DNA of 44,161 nucleotides from an uncultured bacterium (GTDB lineage: Bacteria > Bacteroidota > Bacteroidia > Bacteroidales > Bacteroidaceae), in NCBI GenBank assembly GCA_946188155.1, contig CAMHUC010000027.1, positions 1 through 44,161 of the forward strand, in the 5' to 3' direction. Below, in pieces: positions 25,314 through 33,996 of this stretch. The notes under the pieces were generated by a model. The model was not told the origin of the DNA, did no database searches, and was given only the letters and a program-made list of their open reading frames with translations. Position numbers and translations under genes: made by a program. The stretch's first letter is position 1; each line of letters opens with the position of its first letter.

Positions 25314-26459
25314 GGTTTAGCTCGGCGGCCCGAAGGGGAAAGCCAATTTGCTACCGCTGGCGAAAAGACAAATGAAGCATTTGCTACCGCTGGCGAAAAG
25401 GCAGAAGAGCCTGTTGCTGCTCCTGTATACATATTAGGTATAGAAAGCTCGTGCGACGACACGTCGGCGGCTGTGCTCTGCGACGGGGTGCTGCTGTCGA
25501 ACGTGACGGCTTCGCAGGCTGTGCATGAGGCCTACGGAGGCGTGGTGCCCGAGCTGGCATCCAGGGCCCATCAGCAGAACGTGGTGCCCGTGGTGCATGA
25601 GGCCATCCGCCGGGCGGGCATCACAAAGGAGCAGCTGTCGGCCATAGCCTTCACCAGGGGGCCTGGACTGATGGGGTCGCTGCTGGTGGGGGTGAGCTTC
25701 GCCAAGGGCTTCGCCCGAAGCCTGGGCATACCCTTGATCGACGTGAACCATCTGCAGGGCCACGTGATGGCACACTTCATCCGGGAGCCGGAAAACCCGG
25801 AAAACCCGGGCAATCCGGGCAGCATCCCTCCGCTGCCATTCCTCTGCCTGCTGGTATCGGGCGGCAACTCGCAGATAGTGAAGGTGAACGCCTACAATGA
25901 CATGGAGGTGCTCGGGCAGACCATCGACGACGCTGCCGGCGAGGCCATCGACAAGTGCTCGAAAGTGATGGGGCTCGGCTATCCCGGCGGTCCTGTCATC
26001 GACCGTCTGGCGCGACAGGGCAATCCTAAGGCCTTCCACTTTGCAGAGCCTAATATTCCCGGACTCGACTACAGCTTTTCGGGACTGAAGACCTCGTTCC
26101 TCTATTCGCTTCAGAAGTGGGTGGCCGACGACCCGGACTTCATCGAGAAGAACAAGGAGGACATCGCGGCCTCGCTGGAGTGGACGATTGTGGACATCCT
26201 GATGAAGAAGCTTAAGAAGGCCGTCAAGCAGACGGGCATCACCCATGTGGCCGTGGCAGGCGGCGTGAGTGCCAACAACGGGCTTCGCAATGCCTTCCAT
26301 GATGCCCAGAAGCGCTATGGCTGGACTATCTACATACCCAAGTTCAGCTATACCACCGACAATGCCGCGATGATAGGCATCGTGGGGTATTACAAATACC
26401 TGGATGGGGAGTTCTGCGCTATAGATGCCCCAGCCTTCTCGAAAGTGACATTTAAATAG
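25299..26459 (+). CDS. tsaD: tRNA N6-adenosine threonylcarbamoyltransferase TsaD
   Basis: 386 aa. It catalyses the last step of the t6A modification at position 37 of ANN-decoding tRNAs. The family body starts at residue 45 (ILGIESSCDDTSAAV). The metal ligands H151 and H155 are in VNHLQGHVMAHF. YPGGPVIDRLA, DYSFSGLKTSFLY and VAGGVSANNGLR are the other signatures. The first 44 residues are extra: the ATG comes from a GTGAAGA repeat, then two copies of a 22-nt ATTTGCTACCGCTGGCG unit encode FATAGEK twice. No ATG exists between this start and the family body. A CCGGAAAACCCGG repeat adds a PENPENPGNPG loop at about residues 164-175. Essential enzyme, so both insertions must be tolerated. Confidence 0.95.
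   Translation: MKSEEGLARRPEGESQFATAGEKTNEAFATAGEKAEEPVAAPVYILGIESSCDDTSAAVLCDGVLLSNVTASQAVHEAYGGVVPELASRAHQQNVVPVVHEAIRRAGITKEQLSAIAFTRGPGLMGSLLVGVSFAKGFARSLGIPLIDVNHLQGHVMAHFIREPENPENPGNPGSIPPLPFLCLLVSGGNSQIVKVNAYNDMEVLGQTIDDAAGEAIDKCSKVMGLGYPGGPVIDRLARQGNPKAFHFAEPNIPGLDYSFSGLKTSFLYSLQKWVADDPDFIEKNKEDIAASLEWTIVDILMKKLKKAVKQTGITHVAVAGGVSANNGLRNAFHDAQKRYGWTIYIPKFSYTTDNAAMIGIVGYYKYLDGEFCAIDAPAFSKVTFK
25346..25400. repeat. Two exact 22-nt units of ATTTGCTACCGCTGGCG type
   Basis: 25346-25367 and 25379-25400 are identical, 33 bp apart, so they read in frame. A shortened relative follows the 31-nt repeat at 37934 and a degenerate one starts rimO. Confidence 0.9.
25786..25823. repeat. CCGGAAAACCCGG repeat inside tsaD
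   Basis: GGAAAACCC twice followed by GGGCAATCCGGG; it encodes PENPENPGNPG in a TsaD surface loop. It resembles the mazG linker repeat. Confidence 0.7.
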
Positions 26460-26496
26460 ATAGTAAATAGTAAATCTTTAAATAGTAAATAGTAAG
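26454..26496. repeat. AGTAAATA phrase repeat before pncC
   Basis: Four AGTAAATA units run from the tsaD stop codon (TAG 26457-26459, itself inside the pattern) to the GTG start of pncC at 26497. Related to 36121-36160, which also ends at a GTG start. Confidence 0.88.
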
Positions 26497-27012
26497 GTGG
26501 ATTTTGAAGCAAAAGTAATCAGCCGTGAAGTCAGTGAGATACTCTGGGAAACGGAAAAGACGGTGAGCACCGCCGAGAGTTGTACGGGCGGCCGCATCGC
26601 CGAGGCCATCATCTCGGTGCCCGGTGCGTCGAAATATTTCAAGGGCGGTATCATCTCGTATGTCAACGAGGTGAAGGAGAACCTGCTGGGAGTGAGTCAC
26701 CAGTTGCTGGAAGAGAAGACTGCCGTGTGTGAAGAAGTAGCCATAGCGATGGTGAAGGGAGCCTGCAAGGCCCTTGCCACCGACTATGCCATTTCGGCCA
26801 CCGGCGTTGCCGGTCCTACCGGCGGTACCAAGGAGATACCCGTGGGCACCATCTGGCTGGCCTGCGGAAGCATGGACCGGCAGCTGACAGTAAAGGTAGA
26901 GGAGGATCACGGTCGCGACATCAACCTCGCCATCGCCACCAATCGGGCGATGGAGCTGTTTTTGGAGTTCCTGAAGCAGGAAAATGCCCCAAGACCGCTC
27001 CGGGAAGGTTAA
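26497..27012 (+). CDS. pncC: CinA C-terminal-type nicotinamide-nucleotide amidase PncC
   Basis: A 171-aa protein with only the C-terminal CinA domain, which deamidates nicotinamide mononucleotide to nicotinate mononucleotide in NAD recycling. Signatures: STAESCTGGRIAEAI (with the catalytic Ser), YFKGGIISYVNEVKENLLGV, and SATGVAGPTGGTKEIPVGT with its final WLA strand. The start is GTG at 26497, directly after the AGTAAATA repeat; MDFEAKV.. then matches the family start. It is the last gene of the nucleotidyltransferase-guaA-map-tsaD-pncC run. The C-terminal tail (KQENAPRPLREG) is short and polar. Confidence 0.92.
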   Translation: MDFEAKVISREVSEILWETEKTVSTAESCTGGRIAEAIISVPGASKYFKGGIISYVNEVKENLLGVSHQLLEEKTAVCEEVAIAMVKGACKALATDYAISATGVAGPTGGTKEIPVGTIWLACGSMDRQLTVKVEEDHGRDINLAIATNRAMELFLEFLKQENAPRPLREG

Positions 27013-27049
27013 AAATAATTAATTCGTACTCGTTTGTGAAAGGTGTATG

Positions 27050-27079
27050 TTGAATTCTAAATAAAAATGTGTACCTTTG
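27050..27079 (+). promoter_or_regulatory. Promoter of rpmB-rpmG-DUF4295
   Basis: TTG (27050-27052) and TACCTTTG (27072-27079), 19-bp spacer. The leader to rpmB is about 45 nt. Confidence 0.7.
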
Positions 27080-27129
27080 CACCCTGTTTGGAATAAGTAA
27101 GTAAAAGAACAAGTAAAAAGTAGATAGAA

Positions 27130-27393
27130 ATGTCTAAAGTTTGTCAAATTACAGGAAAGAAGGCACAGATAGGTTGTAATGTGTCTCACTCAAAGCATCA
27201 CACCAAGAGAAGCTTTGACGTCAACCTGTTCAGCAAGAAGTTCTACTATGTGGAAGAGGGTTGCTGGATTCAGTTGAAGATCAGCGCTGCTGGCCTTCGT
27301 ATGATTAACAAGGTAGGTCTTGACGCTGCATTGAAGCAGGCTGTTGCCAAGGGATATGTAGACTGGAAGGACATTAAAGTGATAGGAGACTAA
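27130..27393 (+). CDS. rpmB: 50S ribosomal protein bL28
   Basis: 87 aa. It starts [20 protein letters not shown] and has [19 protein letters not shown], then the family C-terminus [18 protein letters not shown]. Two of the N-terminal cysteines remain (C5 and C16), but a full four-Cys zinc site is not present. It is a large-subunit protein near the exit side. It heads the operon rpmB-rpmG-DUF4295, with rpmG 5 nt downstream. Confidence 0.97.
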   Translation: MSKVCQITGKKAQIGCNVSHSKHHTKRSFDVNLFSKKFYYVEEGCWIQLKISAAGLRMINKVGLDAALKQAVAKGYVDWKDIKVIGD

Positions 27394-27398
27394 CGACG

Positions 27399-27590
27399 AT
27401 GGCAAGCAAGAAAGCAAAGGGTAATCGCGTCCAGGTAATCCTGGAGTGTACCGAGATGAAAAACAGTGGTCTGCCCGGCACAAGCCGTTACATTACGGTG
27501 AAGAACCGTAAGAACACGCCTGAGCGCATGGAGCTGATGAAGTATAATCCCATCCTGAAGAAGATGACTCTTCATAAGGAAATCAAGTAA
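27399..27590 (+). CDS. rpmG: 50S ribosomal protein bL33
   Basis: 63 aa: [20 protein letters not shown] then [19 protein letters not shown] and [16 protein letters not shown] are the bL33 pattern. It has a single Cys, so it is the zinc-free form. It starts 5 nt after rpmB. The next gene (DUF4295) is 91 nt away, and 88 of those are a TTTATAG phrase array. Confidence 0.97.
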   Translation: MASKKAKGNRVQVILECTEMKNSGLPGTSRYITVKNRKNTPERMELMKYNPILKKMTLHKEIK

Positions 27591-27592
27591 TC

Positions 27593-27680
27593 TGTTTACG
27601 GTTTATAGTTTACGGTTTATAGTTTACTGTTTATAGTTTACAGTTTACGGTTTATAGTTTAAAGTTTAGAGTTTATAGAT
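27593..27680. repeat. GTTTACGG/TTTATAG phrase array between rpmG and DUF4295
   Basis: About eleven imperfect GTTTATAG/GTTTACGG units fill the whole gap between two ribosome genes of one operon, ending one base before ATG 27682. It is in the same orientation as the arrays before orf59 and the PAP2 gene. Confidence 0.93.
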
Positions 27681-27681
27681 T

Positions 27682-27840
27682 ATGGCAAAGAAAACCGTTG
27701 CTACCCTCCATGAAGGCTCAAAGGATGGTCGCGCTTACACAAAGGTTATCAAGATGGTGAAGAGCCCCAAGACGGGTGCTTACATCTTCGACGAGCAGAT
27801 GGTTCCTAACGAGGACGTAAAGGACTTCTTTAAGAATTGA
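27682..27840 (+). CDS. DUF4295 protein, ribosome-associated in Bacteroidetes
   Basis: A 52-aa gene from ATG 27682 to TGA 27838-27840: MAKKTVATLHEGSKDGRAYT, then KVIKMVKSPKTGAYIFDEQM and a VKDFFKN end. I recognise DUF4295, found in Bacteroidetes next to rpmB-rpmG. I recall that a small extra large-subunit protein (called bL38) was described for a Flavobacterium ribosome and believe it is this family, but I cannot verify that here. The basic N-terminal half fits rRNA binding. It is the third gene of the rpmB operon, but separated by an 88-nt repeat array, and is followed by a hairpin terminator. Confidence 0.85.
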   Translation: MAKKTVATLHEGSKDGRAYTKVIKMVKSPKTGAYIFDEQMVPNEDVKDFFKN

Positions 27841-27863
27841 CATTTGATTAAAACCATAAAATG

Positions 27864-27897
27864 AGAGGTTGCAATGCATTTTGCAGCCTCTTTTTTT
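27864..27897 (+). terminator. Terminator of the rpmB operon, overlapping the ftsY promoter
   Basis: An 11-bp stem from 27864-27874 (AGAGGTTGCAA type) and 27881-27891 with one G-U pair and a 6-nt loop, followed by seven T. The last three T and the next G form the TTTG -33 element of ftsY. Confidence 0.85.
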
Positions 27898-27925
27898 GCT
27901 CTTTCGTTATTTTTTACTATCTTTG
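27895..27925 (+). promoter_or_regulatory. Promoter of ftsY-rimO: -33 TTTG, -7 TATCTTTG (27918-27925)
   Basis: TTTG at 27895-27898 and TATCTTTG at 27918-27925, 19-bp spacer. The leader to ATG 27946 would be only about 15 nt. It shares bases with the upstream terminator. Confidence 0.75.
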
Positions 27926-27945
27926 CAGTCGTAATACATAGCATT

Positions 27946-28894
<949 letters not shown>

Positions 28895-28905
<11 letters not shown>

Positions 28906-30229
28906 ACAAATTGCTACAGCTGAACGGATGGAACGGAAGCCGACGATAGATTTTATCTCGCTGGGGTGCTCAAAGAATCTGGTGGACTCGGAGGTGCTGA
29001 TGGGCCTCTTCGAGGCTAACGGCTACCATTGCACCCACGATAGCGACGACCCTCAGGGCGAAATTGTCGTGGTGAACACCTGCGGCTTCATCAATGATGC
29101 CAAGGAGGAGAGCATCAATACGATTCTGGAGTTTGCCCAGGCAAAGACGGAAGGCCGTATTGACAGGCTCTACGTGATGGGCTGCCTGTCGGAGCGCTAC
29201 CTGGCAGACCTGGAGAAGGAGATACCAGAGGTGGACGGGTGGTACGGCAAATTCAACTATAAGGAGCTGCTGACCGTGCTGAACAAGGAGCGTGCCACGC
29301 TCAGCGCCCAGCGCAAGCTCACCACTCCCCGCCACTATGCCTACGTGAAGATCTCCGAGGGCTGCGACCGCCATTGTGCCTACTGTGCCATACCCTTGAT
29401 CACGGGCGGCCACAGGAGCAGGCCGATGGACGAGATCCTTGGCGAGGTGCGCTGGCTGGTCAGTCAGGGCGTGAAGGAGCTGAACGTGATAGCCCAGGAG
29501 CTGACCTACTATGGCGTGGACATCGACGGGCGCCAGCACATCGCAGAACTCATTGAGCAGATGGCAAACATCGAAGGCGTGGAGTGGATCAGGCTCCATT
29601 ATGCCTATCCGACACACTTCCCCTGGGACCTGCTGAGAGTGATGCGTGAGCACGACAACGTGTGCAACTATCTTGACATTGCCCTCCAGCATATCTCCGA
29701 CCACATGCTCTCGCGTATGAAGCGCCATGTGACGAAGGAGGAAACCTATGAGCTGGTGAGGCGACTCAGGGCAGAGGTGCCAGGCATCCATCTGCGCACC
29801 ACGCTGATGGTGGGCTTCCCCGGTGAGACTCAGGAAGATTTCGACGAGCTGATAGCATTCATCAAGTGGGCACGTTTTGAGCGCATGGGGGCCTTTGCCT
29901 ATTCTGAGGAGGAAGGAACCTATTCCGAACAGCATTATGACGACGACGTGCCCGAAGAAGTCAAGCAGCAGCGGCTCGACAAACTGATGCGCGTACAGCA
30001 GAGCATCAGCAGCGAGATAGAGGCCGAAAAGGTGGGAACGGTGGTCAGGATGGTCGTTGACCGCAGGGAAGGTGACTTCTACGTGGGAAGGACGGCCTTC
30101 TGTTCGCCAGAAGTAGACCCCGAAGTGCTTGTTCCCGCCAGCGAGGGGGAGTTGTCTGTCGGCCAATTCTATAATGTCCGTGTGACCGATTCCGAGGAGT
30201 TTGACATCTATGCAACAACCAATCTGTAA
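28895..30229 (+). CDS. rimO: Ribosomal protein uS12 methylthiotransferase RimO
   Basis: A 444-aa radical SAM enzyme that methylthiolates an Asp of ribosomal protein uS12. The N-terminal UPF0004 domain begins TIDFISLGCSKNLVDSEVL. The radical-SAM cluster is C157-x3-C161-x2-C164 in GCDRHCAYCAIP. The C-terminal TRAM domain follows (about 375-440). The family usually starts just before TIDFISLG; here 16 residues precede it (MTSEQIATAERMERKP), and IATAE resembles the FATA phrase extension of tsaD and batDE. ATG 28928 (residue 12) is an alternative start. Co-transcribed with ftsY, overlapping by 11 nt. Confidence 0.95.
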
Positions 30230-30234
30230 TCTAT

Positions 30235-30522
30235 ATGAATAACAAAGACTTCATCACTACCTTATCCCAGCGCTTGGGCTATTCGCCTGACGAGACCCAG
30301 CGCATGGTGGACATTGTGATAGAGACGATGAGTGACCATTTCCAGGAGGACGACTCCGTGACGATACCCAATTTCGGCACGTTTGAGGTAAAGAAAAAAA
30401 TGGAGCGCATTATGGTTAATCCCGCTACGGGCCAGCGTATGCTGGTGCCGCCAAAGCTGGTACTCAACTTCAAACCCAATGCCTCTTGGAAGGACCGTAT
30501 AAAGAATGGAGGGACTGAATGA
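30235..30522 (+). CDS. HU-family DNA-binding protein (first of two)
   Basis: 95 aa, full HU/IHF fold: MNNKDFITTLSQRLGYSPDE (helix 1 and 2), DDSVTIPNFGTFEVKKKMER, then the DNA-contact arm INP-like MVNPATGQRMLVPPKLVLNFKP. It binds DNA as a dimer with low sequence preference. It is 5 nt after rimO and its stop overlaps the next gene by 4 nt, so it should be made together with the HU-LysM protein. The two may form a heterodimer, like HU alpha/beta or IHF; this is an inference from their coupling. Confidence 0.92.
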   Translation: MNNKDFITTLSQRLGYSPDETQRMVDIVIETMSDHFQEDDSVTIPNFGTFEVKKKMERIMVNPATGQRMLVPPKLVLNFKPNASWKDRIKNGGTE

Positions 30523-31868
30523 TGGGTAAGATTTCGTTACAGGATATTGCCGGTAGGCTGACGGAGCGCCGACAGCTCAGCAAGAAACAGGCGTCACAGT
30601 TCGTCAACGAGATGTTTTATCTCATTCAGAAGTCGCTCGACCAGGAAAAGATTGTCAAGGTGAAAGGTCTTGGCACATTCAGGATTATCGATGTGGAGGA
30701 CCGTGAGAGTGTGAATGTGAATACTGGCGACCGGGTATTAATCGAGGGTCACGGTAAGATTACCTTCACGCCTGATGCCCTGATGAAGGAGCTGGTTAAC
30801 AAGCCCTTCTCACAGTTTGAGACGGTGGTGCTGAACGAAGGTGTTGACTTCGAAGAGCCGCAGGATGTGGAGACGCCCGCCGATGAACCGACGGCAGAGG
30901 AACTCCCGGAAGAGCCTGTGACTGCAGCCCCCACTTTGGCCCCAGCTGCGGACGAACCTGCGGAAGAACCTGTTGTGGCTGCTCCACTCGCGGAAGAACC
31001 TGCGGAAGAACTTGCGGAAGAACCTGTTGTGGCTGCTCCAGTCGTTGAGGATACTGTGCAAGAACCTATCGAGGAAATAGCCCCTTTGGTGGATTTCGTG
31101 GTCGATTCCGAAGTCCCAAACCCTGTAGAGGATGCAAATCCTCAAGTGCCTGAATCGGCAAAGGAAGAGACGGTGGGGATTCATCAAGAGCCAGAACCAG
31201 AAGCCTCTGGCACAGAGCAGGTTGAGTCTGAAACGGAACCGGATAACGGGCATCGCGGCCTGAAATGGCCGCTAATAGCAGCGGCAGCCTGTCTCGTAGG
31301 ATTCATTGTTGGCTTCCTTGTAGGTAAGGAGATAAGCGTAAAGCCTTGGTCGCCTGATCAAGTGGCTGTGGAAAAGCCTGTTCAGGAGAAGCCGAAAGCC
31401 GTCTTGGCGGAGGCGAAGAAAGATAGCGTCGCCCCTGTAAAATCTGTATCACAGGATAGTGCTTCGAAGGCCGTTCGGCCTGTTGCTGCCGTTCAGCCTG
31501 TGGAGGCTTCCACCAAGTCTGCTACTGAGGCTTCCACCAAGTCTGCTACTGAGGCTTCCACCAAGTCTGCTACTGAGGCTTCCACCAAGTCCGTGGAGGC
31601 TCCTGCTGCCCAGCCGGAGAGCTCGGAGAAGTATGAGCAGATGGACGTTCGCATCAGGACTGGCGCCTATCGTATAGTTGGCCTCGACCATATAGAGAAA
31701 GTGAGGTCGGGCGACAATCTGGCACGTATCTGCAAGCGTACGCTTGGCCCAGGAATGGAGTGTTATATTGAAGTGTACAACGGCATCAAGGGGAATAGCG
31801 AACTGAAAAAGGGCCAGGAAGTCAAGATTCCCAAGCTCCAATGGAAGCGCAAAAAGATGGGGAAATAG
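30519..31868 (+). CDS. HU domain - membrane helix - LysM protein (candidate DNA-to-wall tether)
   Basis: 449 aa. Residues 1-100 are an HU fold (GKISLQDIAGRLTERRQLSK, VKVKGLGTFRIIDVEDRESV, ITFTPDALMKELVN). Residues about 105-245 are a Glu/Pro/Ala-rich spacer with repeated AEEPVVAAP. One membrane helix follows (WPLIAAAACLVGFIVGFLVG, about 249-268). Then comes an Ala/Ser/Thr/Lys linker with 24-bp tandem repeats (STKSATEA), and a C-terminal LysM domain (about 382-440: HIEKVRSGDNLARICKRTLG and YNGIKGNSELKKGQEVKIP). With HU inside and LysM outside, it would link DNA to peptidoglycan. It overlaps the upstream HU gene by 4 nt (ATGA). The order of domains is seen; the tether role is inferred. A pure LysM regulator without DNA binding is possible. 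Confidence 0.85.
   Translation: MMGKISLQDIAGRLTERRQLSKKQASQFVNEMFYLIQKSLDQEKIVKVKGLGTFRIIDVEDRESVNVNTGDRVLIEGHGKITFTPDALMKELVNKPFSQFETVVLNEGVDFEEPQDVETPADEPTAEELPEEPVTAAPTLAPAADEPAEEPVVAAPLAEEPAEELAEEPVVAAPVVEDTVQEPIEEIAPLVDFVVDSEVPNPVEDANPQVPESAKEETVGIHQEPEPEASGTEQVESETEPDNGHRGLKWPLIAAAACLVGFIVGFLVGKEISVKPWSPDQVAVEKPVQEKPKAVLAEAKKDSVAPVKSVSQDSASKAVRPVAAVQPVEASTKSATEASTKSATEASTKSATEASTKSVEAPAAQPESSEKYEQMDVRIRTGAYRIVGLDHIEKVRSGDNLARICKRTLGPGMECYIEVYNGIKGNSELKKGQEVKIPKLQWKRKKMGK
31503..31592. repeat. 24-bp tandem repeat (3.8 copies) in the HU-LysM gene
   Basis: Units at 31503, 31527 and 31551 (GAGGCTTCCACCAAGTCTGC and four more bases) plus a partial fourth at 31575. The unit is a multiple of three, so copy-number change alters only linker length. 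Confidence 0.95.
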
Positions 31869-31889
31869 GCTGAAAAGGGCCATTGAATG

Positions 31890-31928
31890 AAAAAGTTTCT
31901 TAAAACTTAGGTTTTGGGAAACTTTTTT
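31890..31928 (+). terminator. Terminator after the ftsY-rimO-HU-HU-LysM operon
   Basis: AAAAAGTTTC (31890-31899) pairs with GAAACTTTTT (31918-31927) over 10 bp and ends in T6. It is AT-rich but well placed, 22 nt after the stop. Confidence 0.7.
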
Positions 31929-31953
31929 AATATTATTTAGTTAGCAAGATGTG

Positions 31954-31982
31954 TTGAGTAATCGATTATTTCAGTACTTTTG
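31954..31982 (+). promoter_or_regulatory. Promoter of the moxR-bat operon
   Basis: TTG (31954-31956) and TACTTTTG (31975-31982); the spacer is 18 bp, one short of the usual. The leader is about 30 nt. Confidence 0.55.
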
Positions 31983-32019
31983 CGGTCAAATTTAAAAAAA
32001 CGATAAAAGAACAAATATT

Positions 32020-33015
32020 ATGGCAGAAGCAATTGATATCCGCGAGCTGAATATCCGGATAGAACAGCAAAGTGCATTTGTTACAAATCTTGTGACTGGT
32101 ATGGATCGTGTCATCGTGGGGCAGAAGCACCTCGTTGACTCGCTGCTGATAGGTCTCTTGAGCGATGGGCATATCTTGCTCGAAGGTGTCCCCGGTCTTG
32201 CCAAGACGTTAGCCATCAAGACCTTGTCGCAGTTGATAGCATCCGATTATAGTAGAATACAGTTTACCCCCGACCTTCTCCCAGCCGACGTCATCGGCAC
32301 GATGATCTATTCGCAGAAGGACGAGAAATTCCAGGTGAAGAAAGGCCCCGTGTTTGCCAACTTTGTGCTGGCCGATGAAATCAACCGTGCTCCCGCCAAG
32401 GTACAGAGTGCTCTGCTTGAGGCCATGCAGGAGAAGCAGGTGACCATAGGCAGTGAGACATTCCAGCTGCCCAATCCCTTCCTGGTGATGGCCACTCAGA
32501 ACCCCATCGAGCAGGAGGGCACCTATCCGCTGCCAGAGGCCCAGGTGGACCGTTTCATGCTGAAGGTGGTGATTGACTATCCCACGCTCGACGAGGAGAA
32601 GAAGATTATCCGTGAGAACATTGCCGGCGAGATGCCCAAGGTGACACCTGTGACGACAGCCGATGAGATCCTTAAGGCCCGCAGCGTGGTGCGCGAGGTA
32701 TATATTGACGAGAAGATAGAGCAGTATATTGCCGACATCGTCTTTGCCACACGCTATCCCGACCGCTATGGCTTGAAGGACTTGAAGGACATGATCAGCT
32801 TCGGAGGCTCTCCCCGTGCCAGTATCAATCTGGCCAAGGCAGCCCGGGCCTATGCCTTCATCAAGCGGCGGGGCTACGTGGTGCCTGAGGATGTGCGCGC
32901 TGTGGCCCACGATGTGCTGCGCCACCGTATCGGCCTGACCTACGAGGCCGAGGCCAGCAACATCACCAGCGAGGAAATCGTCTCGAAGATTATCAACAAG
33001 GTTGAGGTGCCCTAA
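32020..33015 (+). CDS. MoxR-type AAA+ ATPase
   Basis: 331 aa. The Walker A motif is GVPGLAKT, Walker B VLADEINRAPAKVQ, then sensor 1 MATQNPIEQEGTYPLPEAQ and an arginine-finger helix. MoxR ATPases act as chaperones for the von Willebrand factor A proteins encoded beside them; here DUF58, BatA and BatB follow in the same direction. In other bacteria, MoxR-VWA pairs assemble or activate metal-dependent or envelope complexes. It is the first gene of the Bat operon and starts about 30 nt after its promoter. The usual length is 310-340 aa. Confidence 0.95.
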   Translation: MAEAIDIRELNIRIEQQSAFVTNLVTGMDRVIVGQKHLVDSLLIGLLSDGHILLEGVPGLAKTLAIKTLSQLIASDYSRIQFTPDLLPADVIGTMIYSQKDEKFQVKKGPVFANFVLADEINRAPAKVQSALLEAMQEKQVTIGSETFQLPNPFLVMATQNPIEQEGTYPLPEAQVDRFMLKVVIDYPTLDEEKKIIRENIAGEMPKVTPVTTADEILKARSVVREVYIDEKIEQYIADIVFATRYPDRYGLKDLKDMISFGGSPRASINLAKAARAYAFIKRRGYVVPEDVRAVAHDVLRHRIGLTYEAEASNITSEEIVSKIINKVEVP

Positions 33016-33026
33016 GGGTTAGTATA

Positions 33027-33060
33027 ACTAGTAAGACTAGTATGACTAGTATGTCTAGTA
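33027..33060. repeat. ACTAGT palindromic 9-bp tandem repeat between moxR and DUF58
   Basis: ACTAGTAAG, ACTAGTATG, ACTAGTATG and TCTAGTA at exact 9-bp spacing. ACTAGT is itself a palindrome. The array fills most of the 60-bp gap between the two genes. Confidence 0.9.
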
Positions 33061-33075
33061 ATCCTATTCGTGATA

Positions 33076-33945
33076 ATGGAAACAAGCGAGATTATAAAGA
33101 AAGTCCGTAAGATAGAAATCAAGACCCGCGGTCTGAGCTCAAACATCTTCGCAGGCCAGTATCACTCGGCCTTCAAGGGTAGGGGTATGGCCTTCAGCGA
33201 GGTGCGCGAGTATCAGTTCGGCGACGATGTGCGCGACATCGACTGGAATGTGACTGCCCGTTTCCATCGGCCCTATGTGAAGGTGTTCGAGGAGGAGCGC
33301 GAACTGACGGTGATGCTGCTCATCGACGTGAGCGGTTCGCTCGACTTCGGCACTCAGAAGCAGATGAAGCGCGACATGGTGACCGAGATAGCAGCCACCA
33401 TCGCATTCTCGGCCATTCAGAACAATGATAAGATTGGCGTCATCTTCTTCTCCGACAGGATAGAGAAGTACATACCGCCGAAGAAGGGGCGTAAGCATAT
33501 TCTTTACATCATCCGTGAGATGCTTGACTTCAAGCCGGAGTCAAAGAAGACGGACGTGCGACAGGCGGTAGAGTTCCTATCGAGTGTTCAGAAGCGCCGC
33601 ACAACGGCCTTCATTCTCAGCGACTTCTATGTGCGTACCGATTTCCTGCAGTCGCTACAGATAGCCAACCGCAAGCACGACGTTGTGGCCATCCAGGTCT
33701 ATGACCAGCGTGCCAAGGAGCTGCCCGACGTAGGACTGATGAAAGTGGTGGACGCAGAGACGGGCTTCGAACAGTATATAGACACCAGTTCGCGCCGTCT
33801 GCGGGACTCATACCGCCAGTACTGGATGAGCCGTCAGGCTCAGCTGATGGATACTTTCAACAAGAGTAACGTAGACAATGTCAGTATAGCCACCAACGAG
33901 GACTTCGTCAAATCGCTGCTGATGTTGTTTAAGCAGCGTGGATAA
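33076..33945 (+). CDS. DUF58 domain protein (MoxR partner)
   Basis: 289 aa from ATG 33076; a GTG two codons earlier (33070) is an alternative. The DUF58 signature GRGMAFSEVREYQFGDDVRDIDWNVTARF is at residues about 35-65. A VWA-like segment follows with a metal-binding-like DVSGSLDFG and later ILSDFY and VQVYD-like strands. It lacks signal peptide and membrane helices, so it is cytoplasmic or membrane-associated through partners. DUF58 proteins regularly go with MoxR and BatA/BatB; the exact work is unknown. The start lies 15 nt after the ACTAGT repeat. Confidence 0.9.
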   Translation: METSEIIKKVRKIEIKTRGLSSNIFAGQYHSAFKGRGMAFSEVREYQFGDDVRDIDWNVTARFHRPYVKVFEEERELTVMLLIDVSGSLDFGTQKQMKRDMVTEIAATIAFSAIQNNDKIGVIFFSDRIEKYIPPKKGRKHILYIIREMLDFKPESKKTDVRQAVEFLSSVQKRRTTAFILSDFYVRTDFLQSLQIANRKHDVVAIQVYDQRAKELPDVGLMKVVDAETGFEQYIDTSSRRLRDSYRQYWMSRQAQLMDTFNKSNVDNVSIATNEDFVKSLLMLFKQRG

Positions 33946-33996
33946 TGGATTAGTTTACAGATGATTACTATACAAGGACATAATGACAGATGGTCA

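Noticed and set aside
27874..27945. Upstream ATG start for ftsY
   Set aside because: The added residues are encoded by the terminator and promoter region; ATG 27946 gives the family start.
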